This document shows, one piece after another, positions 1-8,296 of a DNA stretch of 47,743 bases. Under the pieces are notes generated by a model. It was not told where the DNA came from. It did no database searches and saw nothing but the letters and a program-made list of their open reading frames with translations. The first letter of the stretch is position 1, and every line of letters begins with the position of its first letter. Origin of the DNA: CAWUKT01 sp963923035 (lineage in GTDB: Bacteria; Bacteroidota; Bacteroidia; J057; JADKCL01); assembly GCA_963923035.1 (NCBI GenBank), contig CAWUKT010000054.1:1-47743 (forward strand). Direction: 5' to 3'. A program made the translations under genes and the position numbers.

Positions 1-104
1 GTATTTGGGTAAAAGGTACCCCCCTCCACCTCCTTGCTACCCTCCCCCCACCTCTAACCATAATAGATATGCCATTTATACGAATAACATTGACCTCCAC
101 GGCG

Positions 105-133
105 AATGAATTGAGCTTTTCAGCGAATTCATT
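105..133. repeat. Inverted repeat AATGAATT/AATTCATT
   Basis: The arms at 105-112 and 126-133 are perfect 8-bp reverse complements separated by 13 bp. It is the first of three consecutive dyads in the repetitive intergenic region; its function is unknown. Confidence 0.6.
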
Positions 134-149
134 GTCCTCAAACCCGAAT

Positions 150-193
150 GAATTAAGGTCAGAGGTGGGTGAATTGACCTCTGACCCGAATTC
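150..193. repeat. Inverted repeat with 17-bp arms (2 mismatches)
   Basis: The arms at 150-166 and 177-193 pair over 17 bp with two mismatches. The inner 10 bp, GGTCAGAGGT and ACCTCTGACC, are perfect, and the loop is 10 bp. No T-run follows on either strand, so it is not a typical intrinsic terminator. Confidence 0.7.
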
Positions 194-201
194 TATTTGG
201 G

Positions 202-227
202 TTCGAGGCAGGCCCCCCCACCTCGAA
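202..227. repeat. Inverted repeat TTCGAGG/CCTCGAA
   Basis: Perfect 7-bp arms at 202-208 and 221-227 surround a C-rich loop. It is the third dyad in a row in this non-coding region. Confidence 0.5.
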
Positions 228-240
228 GGCGAATACCCCC

Positions 241-345
241 CACCTCCAACCCGAATTAAATCTCATATTACCCCTTCCAATTCCGCTGTGTCTCCCATTT
301 TTTCATTTTCACATTCCCTCCATTCTCGAATTTCCTTCCCCCTTT
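241..345 (+). repeat. Direct repeat, copy 1 (about 105 bp)
   Basis: Aligns without gaps to 431-535 with about 11 differences, i.e. near 90% identity. The stretch 268-308 is identical in both copies (41 bp). The unit begins with a C-rich run and ACCCGAATT and continues into C/T-rich sequence. Confidence 0.85.
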
Positions 346-430
346 GGCTACTCCGACTCATTTGCATACTTCCACATTTTCCCCATTTACCCAATTCTCT
401 TCTTCCATTTGCCCATTTTCTCCCTCCCCC

Positions 431-535
431 CACCTTCAACCCGAATTAAATCTAATTTTACCCCTTCCAATTCCGCTGTGTCTCCCATTTTTTCATTTCC
501 ACATTTCTTCCATTCTCAAATTTTCCCTCCCCTTT
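431..535 (+). repeat. Direct repeat, copy 2 (about 105 bp)
   Basis: Second copy of the unit at 241-345, offset by 190 bp. Most differences are transitions in the CT-rich distal half. No insertion-sequence features or target duplications were recognised at the ends. Confidence 0.85.
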
Positions 536-786
536 GACCCTTCTGCTTCATTTCTCTGTCTCCCCCTTTCTTTCACCGATCTCCAAGCGAAATACTTTCC
601 GGGCGAAGAATAAACAGTTTGGATATGGACCGCTTGGGTGGGAGCAAATGAAGAAACAGTTGGCTGAAGTGGGAAAAAGAAAGGGCCCGAAAGGTTTGGA
701 TCTGTAACAACGCGGTAAAATCAAGCATCAACAATGGGCAGCGACTCCTTTACCTTGGCACCAGATCCATCTCCAACTCCATTGCC

Positions 787-1746
787 ATGAAAAAGACTGT
801 TTCCCGTCCCGCCCAACGCAAAGCTCCCGCTTCCCATCCGCTCCAGGCGAATGCCATGAGCGGCACTGCAGCCGGCAAATCGCAACAACCGCCGACCTTC
901 CAGCTCAAAGCGAGCCAGGACACGCCCGTTCAGCGGACCATCGGCAGCTATGTGCCCAACCGGACGCTGGCCTGTACCACCAAGGCCATGCGGGGACTCG
1001 GCCCCCAGCAAATGAAGATCGTCCAGCAATTGCACGACGATCCCCACAACCACTATACCATTGACCAGGCCCGGGCGATTGCGACCGGCGTGAGCCAACA
1101 ATCCAATCCCTTTGAATGGGACGTGACCGGTCTGGGCAGCTATTTGACGCCCGATGCCGGGGTGCAGGACATCCTGAACAACTTCGGCCACCCGACGTCT
1201 TCGGTGGTCAAGACCTACGACGACCTGGCCAGCCGGGTCGGCCACGACGTCGGCAAATGGGGGACGGGCGCTCTGTCTCCCTCTACGGTCACCGACCTCC
1301 ACCAGATGTTCGAGGCCTCCGCACCTTTGCATTTGGGGCTGAATCCATATATGAATGCCGCCTGGAACGGCAATTTGGCCAGTTACAGCGGCGGCAAAAC
1401 CGGTATTCCCCTGTATTCGGTGGGCCGCTCCAAGATGACCAAGGATTTTGAAGCGGAAGACCTCGGCACGGTCGACCTGAATTCCGTCCTCAAGGCGGTC
1501 AGTGGCCGCCCCTTTGAAGTCCACCACCTCCTTTACAAGTCGCTTTACCCCCAGCACGCGACCAATACCTCCAACCTGATGCTCACCGAACGCAGCCGCA
1601 AGGAATCGGTGGAGGGGCCCGGCCAGCACGAGCTCATGCACAAGGTCTCTTCGGGCAACCACAAGAATAAGTTCAAGGTGGAGCTGGATCAGTTCAAGGA
1701 CGAGTACGCGAACTGGGTCCATTCGAAGATGGGGGACAATTTGTAG
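787..1746 (+). CDS. Putative HNH-type nuclease toxin with eCIS-cargo-like N-terminal tag
   Basis: 319 residues. The N-terminus is basic and low-complexity and carries F38-Q-L followed by P47-V-Q-R50, a tag style I associate with Bacteroidota proteins linked to extracellular contractile injection systems (family recollection, not a search). The C-terminus has His246-His247, Asn263, His281 and His285, in contexts VHHLLYKS, NTSNLML and GQHELMH. Order and spacing fit a His-Asn-His (beta-beta-alpha metal) nuclease fold, so DNA or RNA cleavage is inferred. There is no signal peptide, no transmembrane segment and no DUF4157 HExxH motif. No immunity gene is obvious next to it: the downstream gene is a steroid-reductase-like membrane enzyme. 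The start at 787 is the only ATG that keeps the tag; no clear Shine-Dalgarno is seen. The same F-x-L...PVQR tag occurs in the large protein at 32457-37832. Confidence 0.6.
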   Translation: MKKTVSRPAQRKAPASHPLQANAMSGTAAGKSQQPPTFQLKASQDTPVQRTIGSYVPNRTLACTTKAMRGLGPQQMKIVQQLHDDPHNHYTIDQARAIATGVSQQSNPFEWDVTGLGSYLTPDAGVQDILNNFGHPTSSVVKTYDDLASRVGHDVGKWGTGALSPSTVTDLHQMFEASAPLHLGLNPYMNAAWNGNLASYSGGKTGIPLYSVGRSKMTKDFEAEDLGTVDLNSVLKAVSGRPFEVHHLLYKSLYPQHATNTSNLMLTERSRKESVEGPGQHELMHKVSSGNHKNKFKVELDQFKDEYANWVHSKMGDNL

Positions 1747-1855
1747 GGGAATGAACATGGGGGAGGGGGAAATGGCGGGAGGAGAGAAAGGAATCGGGGC
1801 GCAGCAGAAATGAAATAGTTGGGGGGACAATTGGAAAAAGGCGCTGCGATCGGTG

Positions 1856-1863
1856 TATCTTTG
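1856..1863 (+). promoter_or_regulatory. -7 box TATCTTTG just before the SRD5A-like start
   Basis: Exact match to the Bacteroidota -7 consensus TAnnTTTG, ending 3 nt before ATG 1867. A TTG lies at 1831-1833, 22 bp upstream, near the -33 position. Transcription would begin at or next to the start codon. Confidence 0.5.
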
Positions 1864-1866
1864 GGC

Positions 1867-2625
1867 ATGGACCTGGAGACATTTCAGTGGATCCTGGGTG
1901 GTTGGATCGCGTTGGCGGTTGTCATCTTCCTGATCAACCTTCGGATTGTGGCGCCCTACGGGCGGCATACGAAGCGGACATGGGGCCCCATGATCGACAA
2001 CCGGCTGGGCTGGTTCCTCATGGAGACGCCCGTGCTGTTGATTTTTCCCTTGTTGTTTTTCCTCGGCCCCACTGAGAAAAGTCCCCTGAGCTATCTCTTT
2101 CTCGGCTTGTACATTCTCCATTATGCCCACCGCGCCCTCATTTTCCCCTGGCGACTCCGCACCCGGGGCAAGAAAATGCCCATCGTGATCATGTTCTCCG
2201 CCATTTTCTTCAACCTCGTCAACGCCGGGGCGCTGGGCATTTACTTTGGCTTCCTGGCCGCTCCCGTTCCGGACCGCTGGGCTTACCATCCGGCCTTTTG
2301 GATGGGCCTCGTCCTCTTTTTCAGTGGCATGGCGGTCAATTGGGATTCCGATACCCGTCTCCTGAACCTCCGCAAACCCGGCGAAACGGGCTATAAGATT
2401 CCCCGGGGTGGCCTGTTCCGTTACCTGTCCTGTCCCAACCTCTTCGGTGAAATTGTCGAGTGGTCCGGCTTCGCGCTGCTGACCTTCTCCTTGCCGGGGC
2501 TGGCCTTTGCCATTTGGACCGCCGCCAATTTGATTCCTCGCGGCCTGGCCCATCACCGTTGGTACCAGGGCAAATTCGAGGACTATCCCCCGGAACGACG
2601 CGCCATTTTCCCTTTCTTACTCTGA
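1867..2625 (+). CDS. 3-oxo-5-alpha-steroid 4-dehydrogenase (SRD5A)-family membrane protein
   Basis: 252 residues from ATG 1867; the frame is open up to a TTG at 1819, but the ATG follows a good promoter match and begins the family-like sequence. The protein is mostly hydrophobic with five to six membrane segments. The C-terminal half carries the family signature: IPRGGLFRYLSCPNLFGEI, WSGFAL, a HHRWYQ segment and a terminal RRAIFPFLL. These match eukaryotic steroid 5-alpha-reductases 1/2 and their bacterial relatives, which reduce a C=C bond next to a ketone with NADPH. The substrate here is unknown; a sterol, hopanoid or polyprenol-derived compound are all possible. It stands alone between the toxin-like gene and an SDR; joint action with the SDR is conceivable but untested. 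Confidence 0.85.
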   Translation: MDLETFQWILGGWIALAVVIFLINLRIVAPYGRHTKRTWGPMIDNRLGWFLMETPVLLIFPLLFFLGPTEKSPLSYLFLGLYILHYAHRALIFPWRLRTRGKKMPIVIMFSAIFFNLVNAGALGIYFGFLAAPVPDRWAYHPAFWMGLVLFFSGMAVNWDSDTRLLNLRKPGETGYKIPRGGLFRYLSCPNLFGEIVEWSGFALLTFSLPGLAFAIWTAANLIPRGLAHHRWYQGKFEDYPPERRAIFPFLL

Positions 2626-2673
2626 CTCCCCATCAAATCATTCTTTGTGGATAACGCTTCGCCGAACTTGACC

Positions 2674-2681
2674 TAAATTTG
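2674..2681 (+). promoter_or_regulatory. -7 box TAAATTTG before the SDR start
   Basis: Exact TAnnTTTG match ending 4 nt (GGCC) before ATG 2686. The nearest TTTG upstream (2644-2647) is 26 bp away, longer than usual, so the -33 part is weak. Confidence 0.5.
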
Positions 2682-2685
2682 GGCC

Positions 2686-3372
2686 ATGAAGAAAATATTT
2701 ATTTCCGGCGTGAGCCGGGGCATCGGTCTGGCCATCGCCCAACGCTTTCACCGGGAAGGCTACCAGGTTGTCGGTTGTGCCCGCGGAGAGGAAGGGCTCC
2801 AAAAAGCCACGGAAGCCATTCCCGGCCTGATCACCTACGCTTGTGACATTTCCGACAAACAATCTGTGAAGAATTTGGTTGCGAAACTGAACGAGGAACA
2901 CGGCGCTTTCGACGTTTTGGTGAACAATGGCGGCGTTTTCCTGCCGGGACAGATGCACAGTGAGGAGGATGAGGTCTTTGAAAAAATGATGGCCACGAAC
3001 CTGTTCAGTACCTATTATATCTCGAAGGGATTGGTACCCGCAATGGTCGAACAGGGACATGGGACCATCGTGAACATGTGTTCGATTGCCAGTGTGACCG
3101 CTTATGAACACGGCGGCTCTTACAGCGTTTCCAAATTTGCCCAGTACGGCTTCTCCAAGAGCCTGCGTGAGGAGATGAAACCCAAAGGCATTCGGGTCAT
3201 TGCCATGTTGCCGGGGGCGACTTTTACCTCTTCCTGGGATGGCATGGACCTGCCCGAGGAGCGGTTCATTCCTGCGGAGGACATCGCCGAACTGACCTGG
3301 ACCGCGGTGAACCTGAGTGACCGCACTGTCGTCGAAGACATCATTGTACGCCCCCAATTGGGCGATCTCTAA
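2686..3372 (+). CDS. SDR-family NAD(P)-dependent oxidoreductase
   Basis: 228 residues, the usual length of a classical short-chain dehydrogenase. The N-terminal Rossmann glycine motif is present as SGVSRGIG (family form TGxxxGIG), followed by NNGG (family NNAG) and the catalytic YxxxK as SYSVSKFA, with the catalytic serine in MCSIASV. It should catalyse NAD(P)H-linked oxidation or reduction of a small carbonyl/alcohol; the substrate cannot be told. It is cytosolic, with no signal peptide. It lies 29 bp before ispG on the same strand, so co-transcription is likely, but no functional link to isoprenoid synthesis is evident. Confidence 0.85.
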   Translation: MKKIFISGVSRGIGLAIAQRFHREGYQVVGCARGEEGLQKATEAIPGLITYACDISDKQSVKNLVAKLNEEHGAFDVLVNNGGVFLPGQMHSEEDEVFEKMMATNLFSTYYISKGLVPAMVEQGHGTIVNMCSIASVTAYEHGGSYSVSKFAQYGFSKSLREEMKPKGIRVIAMLPGATFTSSWDGMDLPEERFIPAEDIAELTWTAVNLSDRTVVEDIIVRPQLGDL

Positions 3373-3401
3373 GGATCAAAAGCGACACATACTACGCATA
3401 C

Positions 3402-5381
3402 ATGAAATACTGCCACGACCTTTACCAACGCAAGCGACTCCCCACGGTTGAAGTGGACATTGGAGGCATTCCGGTGGGCGGAAACAACCCCATCCGGATA
3501 CAGTCCATGACCACGACCGATACGATGGATACGGAGGCGACCGTGGCCCAGACCCTGAGGATGGTCGAGTCGGGGGCGGTATACGTTCGGATTACGGCGC
3601 CGAGTATCAAAGAGGCCCATAACCTGGCTGAAATCAAGAAGCAGTTGCGGGCCCAGGGTTGCGATGTACCGCTCGTGGCGGACATCCATTTTACGCCGAA
3701 TGCGGCGGAAGTGGCGGCGCGCATCGTGTCCAAGGTCCGGGTCAACCCGGGCAATTATGCGGACAAGAAGAAATTCAAGGTCATTGAATACACCGATCAG
3801 TCCTATCAGGACGAACTCGATCGGATCCACGACCGCTTTGCGCCGCTGGTGAAGATCTGCAAGGAAGAAGGGACGGCCATGCGGATCGGGACGAACCACG
3901 GTTCATTGAGTGACCGGATCATGAGCCGCTACGGCGACACGCCTTTGGGCATGGTCGAGTCGGCCCTGGAGTTCATCCGGATCTGCGAGATGTACAATTA
4001 CCACCAATTGGTGGTGTCCATGAAGGCCTCGAATCCCCAGGTGATGGTCCAGGCCTACCGCTTACTGTGTGAGAAGATGTTGGAGAATGGCCGGTGCTAT
4101 CCGCTGCACCTCGGGGTGACGGAAGCCGGAGAAGGGGAGGACGGTCGGATCAAATCGGCCCAGGGCATCGCGGCCCTGTTGATGGACGGGCTCGGCGATA
4201 CGGTCCGGGTCTCGCTCACGGAGGAGCCGGAGTACGAATCGCCGGTGGCGAAGTTCCTCGTGGACATCTTCGACGGGGCCGGATACGCAGCCCCCGATTG
4301 GTTGGGCGGCGCCACGGTTCCCGAACATGCGGCCACGCCCTTTGAATTCAACCGGATGGACAGCCGGGAGACCGTGAACCTGGGCAAGGGCCAGGTGCCG
4401 CGGGTCGTGGCCGATTACCACAACGCTCCATTGGAGCGCGACCACCTCACTGAGGCCGGTTACCTGTACAGCGCCACCCTCGACAAGTACAATTTCTCCG
4501 ATATGGCGGCCGATTATATCTACTTCGGCCAGCAATTGCCGCCCTTCGAATTGCCGGGCGGCCTCAAGCGGATCGTGGACGCCTCCTTCTGGAACGACCT
4601 CCGCGACCAGCAGACCTATTTCCCCCTCTTTGATTCTCCCACTGCCTTTCTCGGTTCTTCTTCCCAGCACAGCGGATTGAATTTTGTGCGGATGAAGGCA
4701 GATGACGTGGAAAAAGCAGGAATGGAAGCGGTTTGGAGTCGGGAAAATGTAGCCCTGGTGCTGCACGCTGAAGGCAGAAGCACGGCCCATATCTGGCGCT
4801 GGATGGTGAACCGCCTCCGCGACCTCGGCAACCGGGCTCCGGTCATCCTGTCCACGGTGGTGCCGGAAACCTTTGACTTCTACAACGACGATCATTTGCC
4901 CGAGCACCTGCGCCTGACGCTGGAAGCCCGGCAGCAATTGTATGTGGCGAGCATGAGCGGGACGATGGTGGTTGACGGCCAGGTCGATGGCTTCTGGCTT
5001 CACCCCGCGAACGCGATGACGAACCGTCTGAGCTTCGGCATGCTGCAGGCGTCGCGCCTGCGGATGACCAAGACGGAATATATTTCCTGTCCCAGTTGCG
5101 GCCGGACGCTCTTCGACCTGCAAGAGACCACGGCCAAGATCCGCAAGCGGACCGAGCACCTGAAAGGGGTGAAGATCGGGATCATGGGCTGTATCGTGAA
5201 TGGTCCAGGCGAAATGGCCGACGCCGATTATGGCTATGTGGGCGTCGGGCCGGACAAGATTGCGCTGTACCGCGGCAAGGAAGTCGTGGAACGCGGCGTG
5301 AAGACCGCGGAAGCGGTCGACAAATTGGTCGAGCTGATTGCCGGCGATGGCAACTGGATCGACCCGCCGTCTCAGAATTGA
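3402..5381 (+). CDS. ispG: (E)-4-hydroxy-3-methylbut-2-enyl-diphosphate synthase, long form
   Basis: 659 residues. IspG (GcpE) converts 2-C-methyl-D-erythritol 2,4-cyclodiphosphate to HMBPP, the penultimate step of the MEP isoprenoid pathway, in the cytosol. The N-terminal TIM barrel starts with KRLPTVEVDIGGIPVGG and QSMTTTDT. The C-terminal iron-sulfur domain has Cys563 and Cys566 (SCPSCGRTL) and Cys597 with Glu604 (GCIVNGPGE), the three cluster cysteines and the conserved acidic residue. The roughly 250-residue insertion between barrel and cluster domain is normal for the three-domain form found in plants, Chlamydia and Bacteroidota, and is not a fusion artefact. It is followed by a strong intrinsic terminator. 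Confidence 0.97.
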   Translation: MKYCHDLYQRKRLPTVEVDIGGIPVGGNNPIRIQSMTTTDTMDTEATVAQTLRMVESGAVYVRITAPSIKEAHNLAEIKKQLRAQGCDVPLVADIHFTPNAAEVAARIVSKVRVNPGNYADKKKFKVIEYTDQSYQDELDRIHDRFAPLVKICKEEGTAMRIGTNHGSLSDRIMSRYGDTPLGMVESALEFIRICEMYNYHQLVVSMKASNPQVMVQAYRLLCEKMLENGRCYPLHLGVTEAGEGEDGRIKSAQGIAALLMDGLGDTVRVSLTEEPEYESPVAKFLVDIFDGAGYAAPDWLGGATVPEHAATPFEFNRMDSRETVNLGKGQVPRVVADYHNAPLERDHLTEAGYLYSATLDKYNFSDMAADYIYFGQQLPPFELPGGLKRIVDASFWNDLRDQQTYFPLFDSPTAFLGSSSQHSGLNFVRMKADDVEKAGMEAVWSRENVALVLHAEGRSTAHIWRWMVNRLRDLGNRAPVILSTVVPETFDFYNDDHLPEHLRLTLEARQQLYVASMSGTMVVDGQVDGFWLHPANAMTNRLSFGMLQASRLRMTKTEYISCPSCGRTLFDLQETTAKIRKRTEHLKGVKIGIMGCIVNGPGEMADADYGYVGVGPDKIALYRGKEVVERGVKTAEAVDKLVELIAGDGNWIDPPSQN

Positions 5382-5412
5382 TGGCGGAAGGTTATTCCCA
5401 TTGGGGGAGGAG

Positions 5413-5428
5413 GGCCGCGTGAGCGGCC
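5413..5428 (+). other. Small GC-rich hairpin downstream of ispG
   Basis: GGCCGC (5413-5418) and GCGGCC (5423-5428) form a perfect 6-bp stem with a GTGA loop. No T-run follows directly; it may assist the terminator 13 bp further on. Confidence 0.5.
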
Positions 5429-5440
5429 AGGCCCCTCGTT

Positions 5441-5481
5441 CGGAGGAGCAGAATGTGGATTCTGCTCCTCCGATGCTTTTT
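5441..5481 (+). terminator. Intrinsic terminator after ispG
   Basis: A perfect 13-bp stem (5441-5453 with 5460-5472) with a 6-nt loop is followed by ATGC and five T residues. It should end the SDR-ispG transcript and isolate the TonB-receptor-like gene. Confidence 0.85.
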
Positions 5482-5540
5482 GCCCCGAATTCTCCGTCCC
5501 CTGCTTTTTCATTTTCCCCATCCCATAGTATTTTACCCCC

Positions 5541-7904
5541 ATGTTTCGACGCCTCCTGTTTGCACTGATTCTGCTGCCCTGTTTTTATCTTCTTCCCAGC
5601 CAGATCACGACTTCTGTCCGGGGTCAGGTGGTGGAGGGCTATGTCAAAATTCCGTTGGCAGGGGCCAAAGTGACCCTGACCCATCTGGTACAAGGCCAGG
5701 AGGAGACGGAAGAGGAACCGATCAGCATCGAAACCGATGCGGAGGGGAAGTTCAGTGTAAGTGAGGTGCTGGCGGGACGTTATTATCTGGCGGTGGAAAT
5801 GGAGGGCTACGAGGGCTATGAGGTGGAGAATTTGCTGTTGGAGTCGGGGAAAGAGGAGGTGTTGGCCGTGGAAATGATGCCGAAACTCTTGAAGCTGGAG
5901 CAGGTGGACATCCGGGGGACGCGGTACCGGAGGATCAGCTGCAATTACCAGGAGATTGACGTCGACCTGACCCGGCGGGTGCCGGGCGTCTTGTGGGACC
6001 CGGCCCGCCTCGTGACCCGCAGTGCCGCCGTCACCCAGACCAATGACCAGGCCAATCACATCTCGGTGCGGGGCAATAGCCCCGTCAGCAACCAATGGCA
6101 GATTGAAGGGGCGGAAGTTTTGTCCCCAAACCACCTCAGCAATGCCGGGACCACCACCGACCGACCCGCGCCTTCGGGCGGCGGGACCTCGATGCTGAAT
6201 ACCCAGATGCTCGACAACAGCACATTTTACCTGTCCCACTATCCTTCCCGCTTCGGCAATGCGCTGGGCGGGGTCATGGACATTCATTTCCGCGACGGCA
6301 ACGAACAAAATTTCGAATTTGCAGCGCAGGTCGGCCTGATTGGGGTCGACCTGAGTGCCGAAGGTCCTTTGTCCCGCCACAAGAACGGCTCGTTTCTCTT
6401 CAATTACCGCTATTCTACGGTCGGCCTGCTGTCGCTGATGGGCGTCCCCTTGGGCGACGAGGCCATCAACTATCAGGATTTCTCGGGCAAGTTGGTGCAG
6501 GATGCGGGGAAGGCGGGCAAGTTCACGCTGTGGGGACTTTGGGGGCAGAGTTTCAATGATTTTGAAGGGGTAGACTCCATTGGCCTGGCGACGCAGGCCA
6601 AGGAACTGTACAATATCCGATTTGACAGCCGCTCCGAGATGGGCGGTTTGCGGCACGAGGTCCTCCTGGGCGACCGGGCGGAGTGGGAGACCAGCTTTGC
6701 CTATTCCCAGTCGACCACGACCTGGGGCCTGCTCAATGTGCCGGAGTTGAATTTGACGGATAGCCTGAGCCGCGCTGAGCGCGACGAAATCCAACAACGC
6801 TTGGGCTCGCTCCATTCCGAGGTGACGATTCGCGTGGGGAAGTCGGCGAACCAGGTGCGGGTAGGAGGGAATGGGGCGGTTCGGTCCTACGAGGGGGAAT
6901 TGGTGGGCAATGGCGCTCCCGTCACCAATCTGGACCAGAGTTGGAGCTATTTCACCGGCCTGGCCTTTGTGGAAGGTGAATTCGGATGGAACCGTTTGTT
7001 GGTTTCCCCCGGTTTGACCTCCCAGTATTTCTCCAATAGCAATACCTATCACCTGGATCCCCGCCTGAGTTTGGAGCTGGGATTGGGCGGTCAACGGGCG
7101 ATAGAATTGTCCTACCGCCGGACCCACCAGGTATTGCCCCTCGCCCTACAACGGCAATTCCTGCCCACGCAGAATCAATTTCCGCTGCTGAGCCAGGCTC
7201 CCATCGAAGCGGACCAGTTTGACCTGGGCTTCGGGACGGACTCGCGGCTAGGCCGACTCAGCGCGAACGCCTACGGGCAATTGTTGCGGGACATCCCGAT
7301 GGACAGCTCGGGGCTGGCGGCGGTCAATCTGGAGACGAATTATACGCCGCTGGCCTTTGAGGCATTGACGACGGGGCGGAATTATGGGGTGGAGCTGACG
7401 CTCGAGGAAATCTGGCGCAATGGTTTTTACTATATGGTGTCGGGCACGGTCTTCGAATCGGAGGTTGCGGGGCTCGACGGGGCGTACCGGCCGACGACCT
7501 GGGCGGCGAATTATGCGGTGAAGGTGAATGGGGGATGGGAAAAGGAGGGGACCGGCCGCAATGGCAAGTTGCGGACGGTGGGGATTCACCTGCGGTGGAC
7601 GACGCGGGGCGGGCTGCGCCAGCCGGAGGTCGATCTGGATGCGTCCCGGCTGCAAGGGCAGACGGTCTTCAACTACGCTGATCCGAATTACCTCCAGGTG
7701 AATGCCTTCAACCGCCTGGACGCGCGCTTCATGTTGCAGCGGAATCGGCCCGGATACACGAGTACTTTGGCGCTGGACATCCAGAATTTGCTGAACCTGA
7801 CAAATGTCATGGGAATCAGTTATGACCCCTTCCTGGACCAGTTGGTGGACCGGACTTCGCTGGGAATTATTCCCGTTCTGAGCTATCGAATGCAATTCAA
7901 CTGA
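5541..7904 (+). CDS. TonB-dependent-receptor-like outer membrane protein
   Basis: 787 residues. An N-terminal signal sequence (about residues 1-22) is followed by a carboxypeptidase-regulatory-like beta-sandwich (about 25-115; VRGQVVEGYVKIPLAGAKVTL), then a plug-like region with SVRGNSPVSNQWQIEGAEV and a YPSRFGNALGGVMDI segment. The remainder is rich in alternating aromatic/polar strands ending in SYRMQFN, fitting an outer-membrane beta-barrel with a near-terminal Phe. It is short for a SusC-type receptor and has no SusD neighbour, so a glycan role is not supported. The substrate is unknown; siderophore, peptide or metal complexes are possible. It has its own transcription unit after the ispG terminator, and the following TMEM220 gene starts only 8 bp downstream. 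Confidence 0.85.
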   Translation: MFRRLLFALILLPCFYLLPSQITTSVRGQVVEGYVKIPLAGAKVTLTHLVQGQEETEEEPISIETDAEGKFSVSEVLAGRYYLAVEMEGYEGYEVENLLLESGKEEVLAVEMMPKLLKLEQVDIRGTRYRRISCNYQEIDVDLTRRVPGVLWDPARLVTRSAAVTQTNDQANHISVRGNSPVSNQWQIEGAEVLSPNHLSNAGTTTDRPAPSGGGTSMLNTQMLDNSTFYLSHYPSRFGNALGGVMDIHFRDGNEQNFEFAAQVGLIGVDLSAEGPLSRHKNGSFLFNYRYSTVGLLSLMGVPLGDEAINYQDFSGKLVQDAGKAGKFTLWGLWGQSFNDFEGVDSIGLATQAKELYNIRFDSRSEMGGLRHEVLLGDRAEWETSFAYSQSTTTWGLLNVPELNLTDSLSRAERDEIQQRLGSLHSEVTIRVGKSANQVRVGGNGAVRSYEGELVGNGAPVTNLDQSWSYFTGLAFVEGEFGWNRLLVSPGLTSQYFSNSNTYHLDPRLSLELGLGGQRAIELSYRRTHQVLPLALQRQFLPTQNQFPLLSQAPIEADQFDLGFGTDSRLGRLSANAYGQLLRDIPMDSSGLAAVNLETNYTPLAFEALTTGRNYGVELTLEEIWRNGFYYMVSGTVFESEVAGLDGAYRPTTWAANYAVKVNGGWEKEGTGRNGKLRTVGIHLRWTTRGGLRQPEVDLDASRLQGQTVFNYADPNYLQVNAFNRLDARFMLQRNRPGYTSTLALDIQNLLNLTNVMGISYDPFLDQLVDRTSLGIIPVLSYRMQFN

Positions 7905-7912
7905 TAAATATC

Positions 7913-8296
7913 ATGGTTAGAGTTATCCACATATTTACCGCAATTGTCATGGTTTCCTTTGCTGCATTTCAGCAAAATGATCCCGATGGAACAACGTGGA
8001 TGGTGATATATGGGGCTGCCGCGATTTTGAGCGGCTTTGCTGCGGCGGGGCGGTACTATCCGGTGGCCGCATTGGCGCTTTGGTGGCTGTACATTGGAAT
8101 GAGCGCTTTGCTGGTTCCGGATGTGGTGGAGTTTTTGACGAACAGTGACGGGATTGGCTTTTCGGAGGGGATGGAAAATTCTCACCCGTATATCGAGCGG
8201 TCACGCGAATTTGGCGGATTGTTGATAGCCAGTGTGATAGCGGGCTGGACCTACTTGGTTGCAAGAAGGAAAAAGGGCGCTGATGCCTCCGCTTAG
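7913..8296 (+). CDS. TMEM220-family small membrane protein
   Basis: 127 residues with about four hydrophobic segments. Family-like features are QQNDPDG near the end of the first helix, a W-x(3)-Y in the next segment, and a conserved-looking SREFGGLL before the last helix. TMEM220 homologues are found in animals and many marine Bacteroidota; their biochemical role is not established. It follows the receptor-like gene with an 8-bp gap, so it is probably co-transcribed. A 5-bp stem (TCCGC/GCGGA) spans its stop codon but is too weak to call a terminator. Confidence 0.75.
   Translation: MVRVIHIFTAIVMVSFAAFQQNDPDGTTWMVIYGAAAILSGFAAAGRYYPVAALALWWLYIGMSALLVPDVVEFLTNSDGIGFSEGMENSHPYIERSREFGGLLIASVIAGWTYLVARRKKGADASA

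Larger units (their letters stand above)
1..786. other. Non-coding, pyrimidine-rich repetitive intergenic region
   Basis: No convincing gene is visible in this stretch. The plus strand is dominated by C/T tracts and by recurring ACCCGAAT words (near 143, 185, 249 and 439). It holds one diverged direct duplication and three inverted repeats, listed separately. Open frames here have runs of Pro/Ser/Phe/His typical of chance translation of CT-rich DNA. At 648-707 a 19-codon frame (start ATG, stop TAA) has more normal composition but no supporting evidence. The gene upstream of the window edge is not visible. Confidence 0.7.

Noticed and set aside
648..707. 19-codon frame ahead of the toxin-like gene
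   Set aside because: Composition is normal but there is no ribosome site, no promoter box and no similarity that I recognise; too short to support.
721..2556. 611-codon open frame on the minus strand opposite the toxin-like and SRD5A-like genes
   Set aside because: It lies antisense to two genes with recognisable domains; its translation is low-complexity and matches no family.
3402..5381. Possible fusion or frameshift in ispG because of its 659-residue length
   Set aside because: The long three-domain form with an inserted domain is normal for this phylum; the frame and all cluster cysteines are intact.
4062..7127. 1021-codon open frame on the minus strand opposite ispG and the receptor gene
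   Set aside because: Shadow frame created by high-GC codon bias of ispG and the receptor, both of which have clear motifs on the plus strand.
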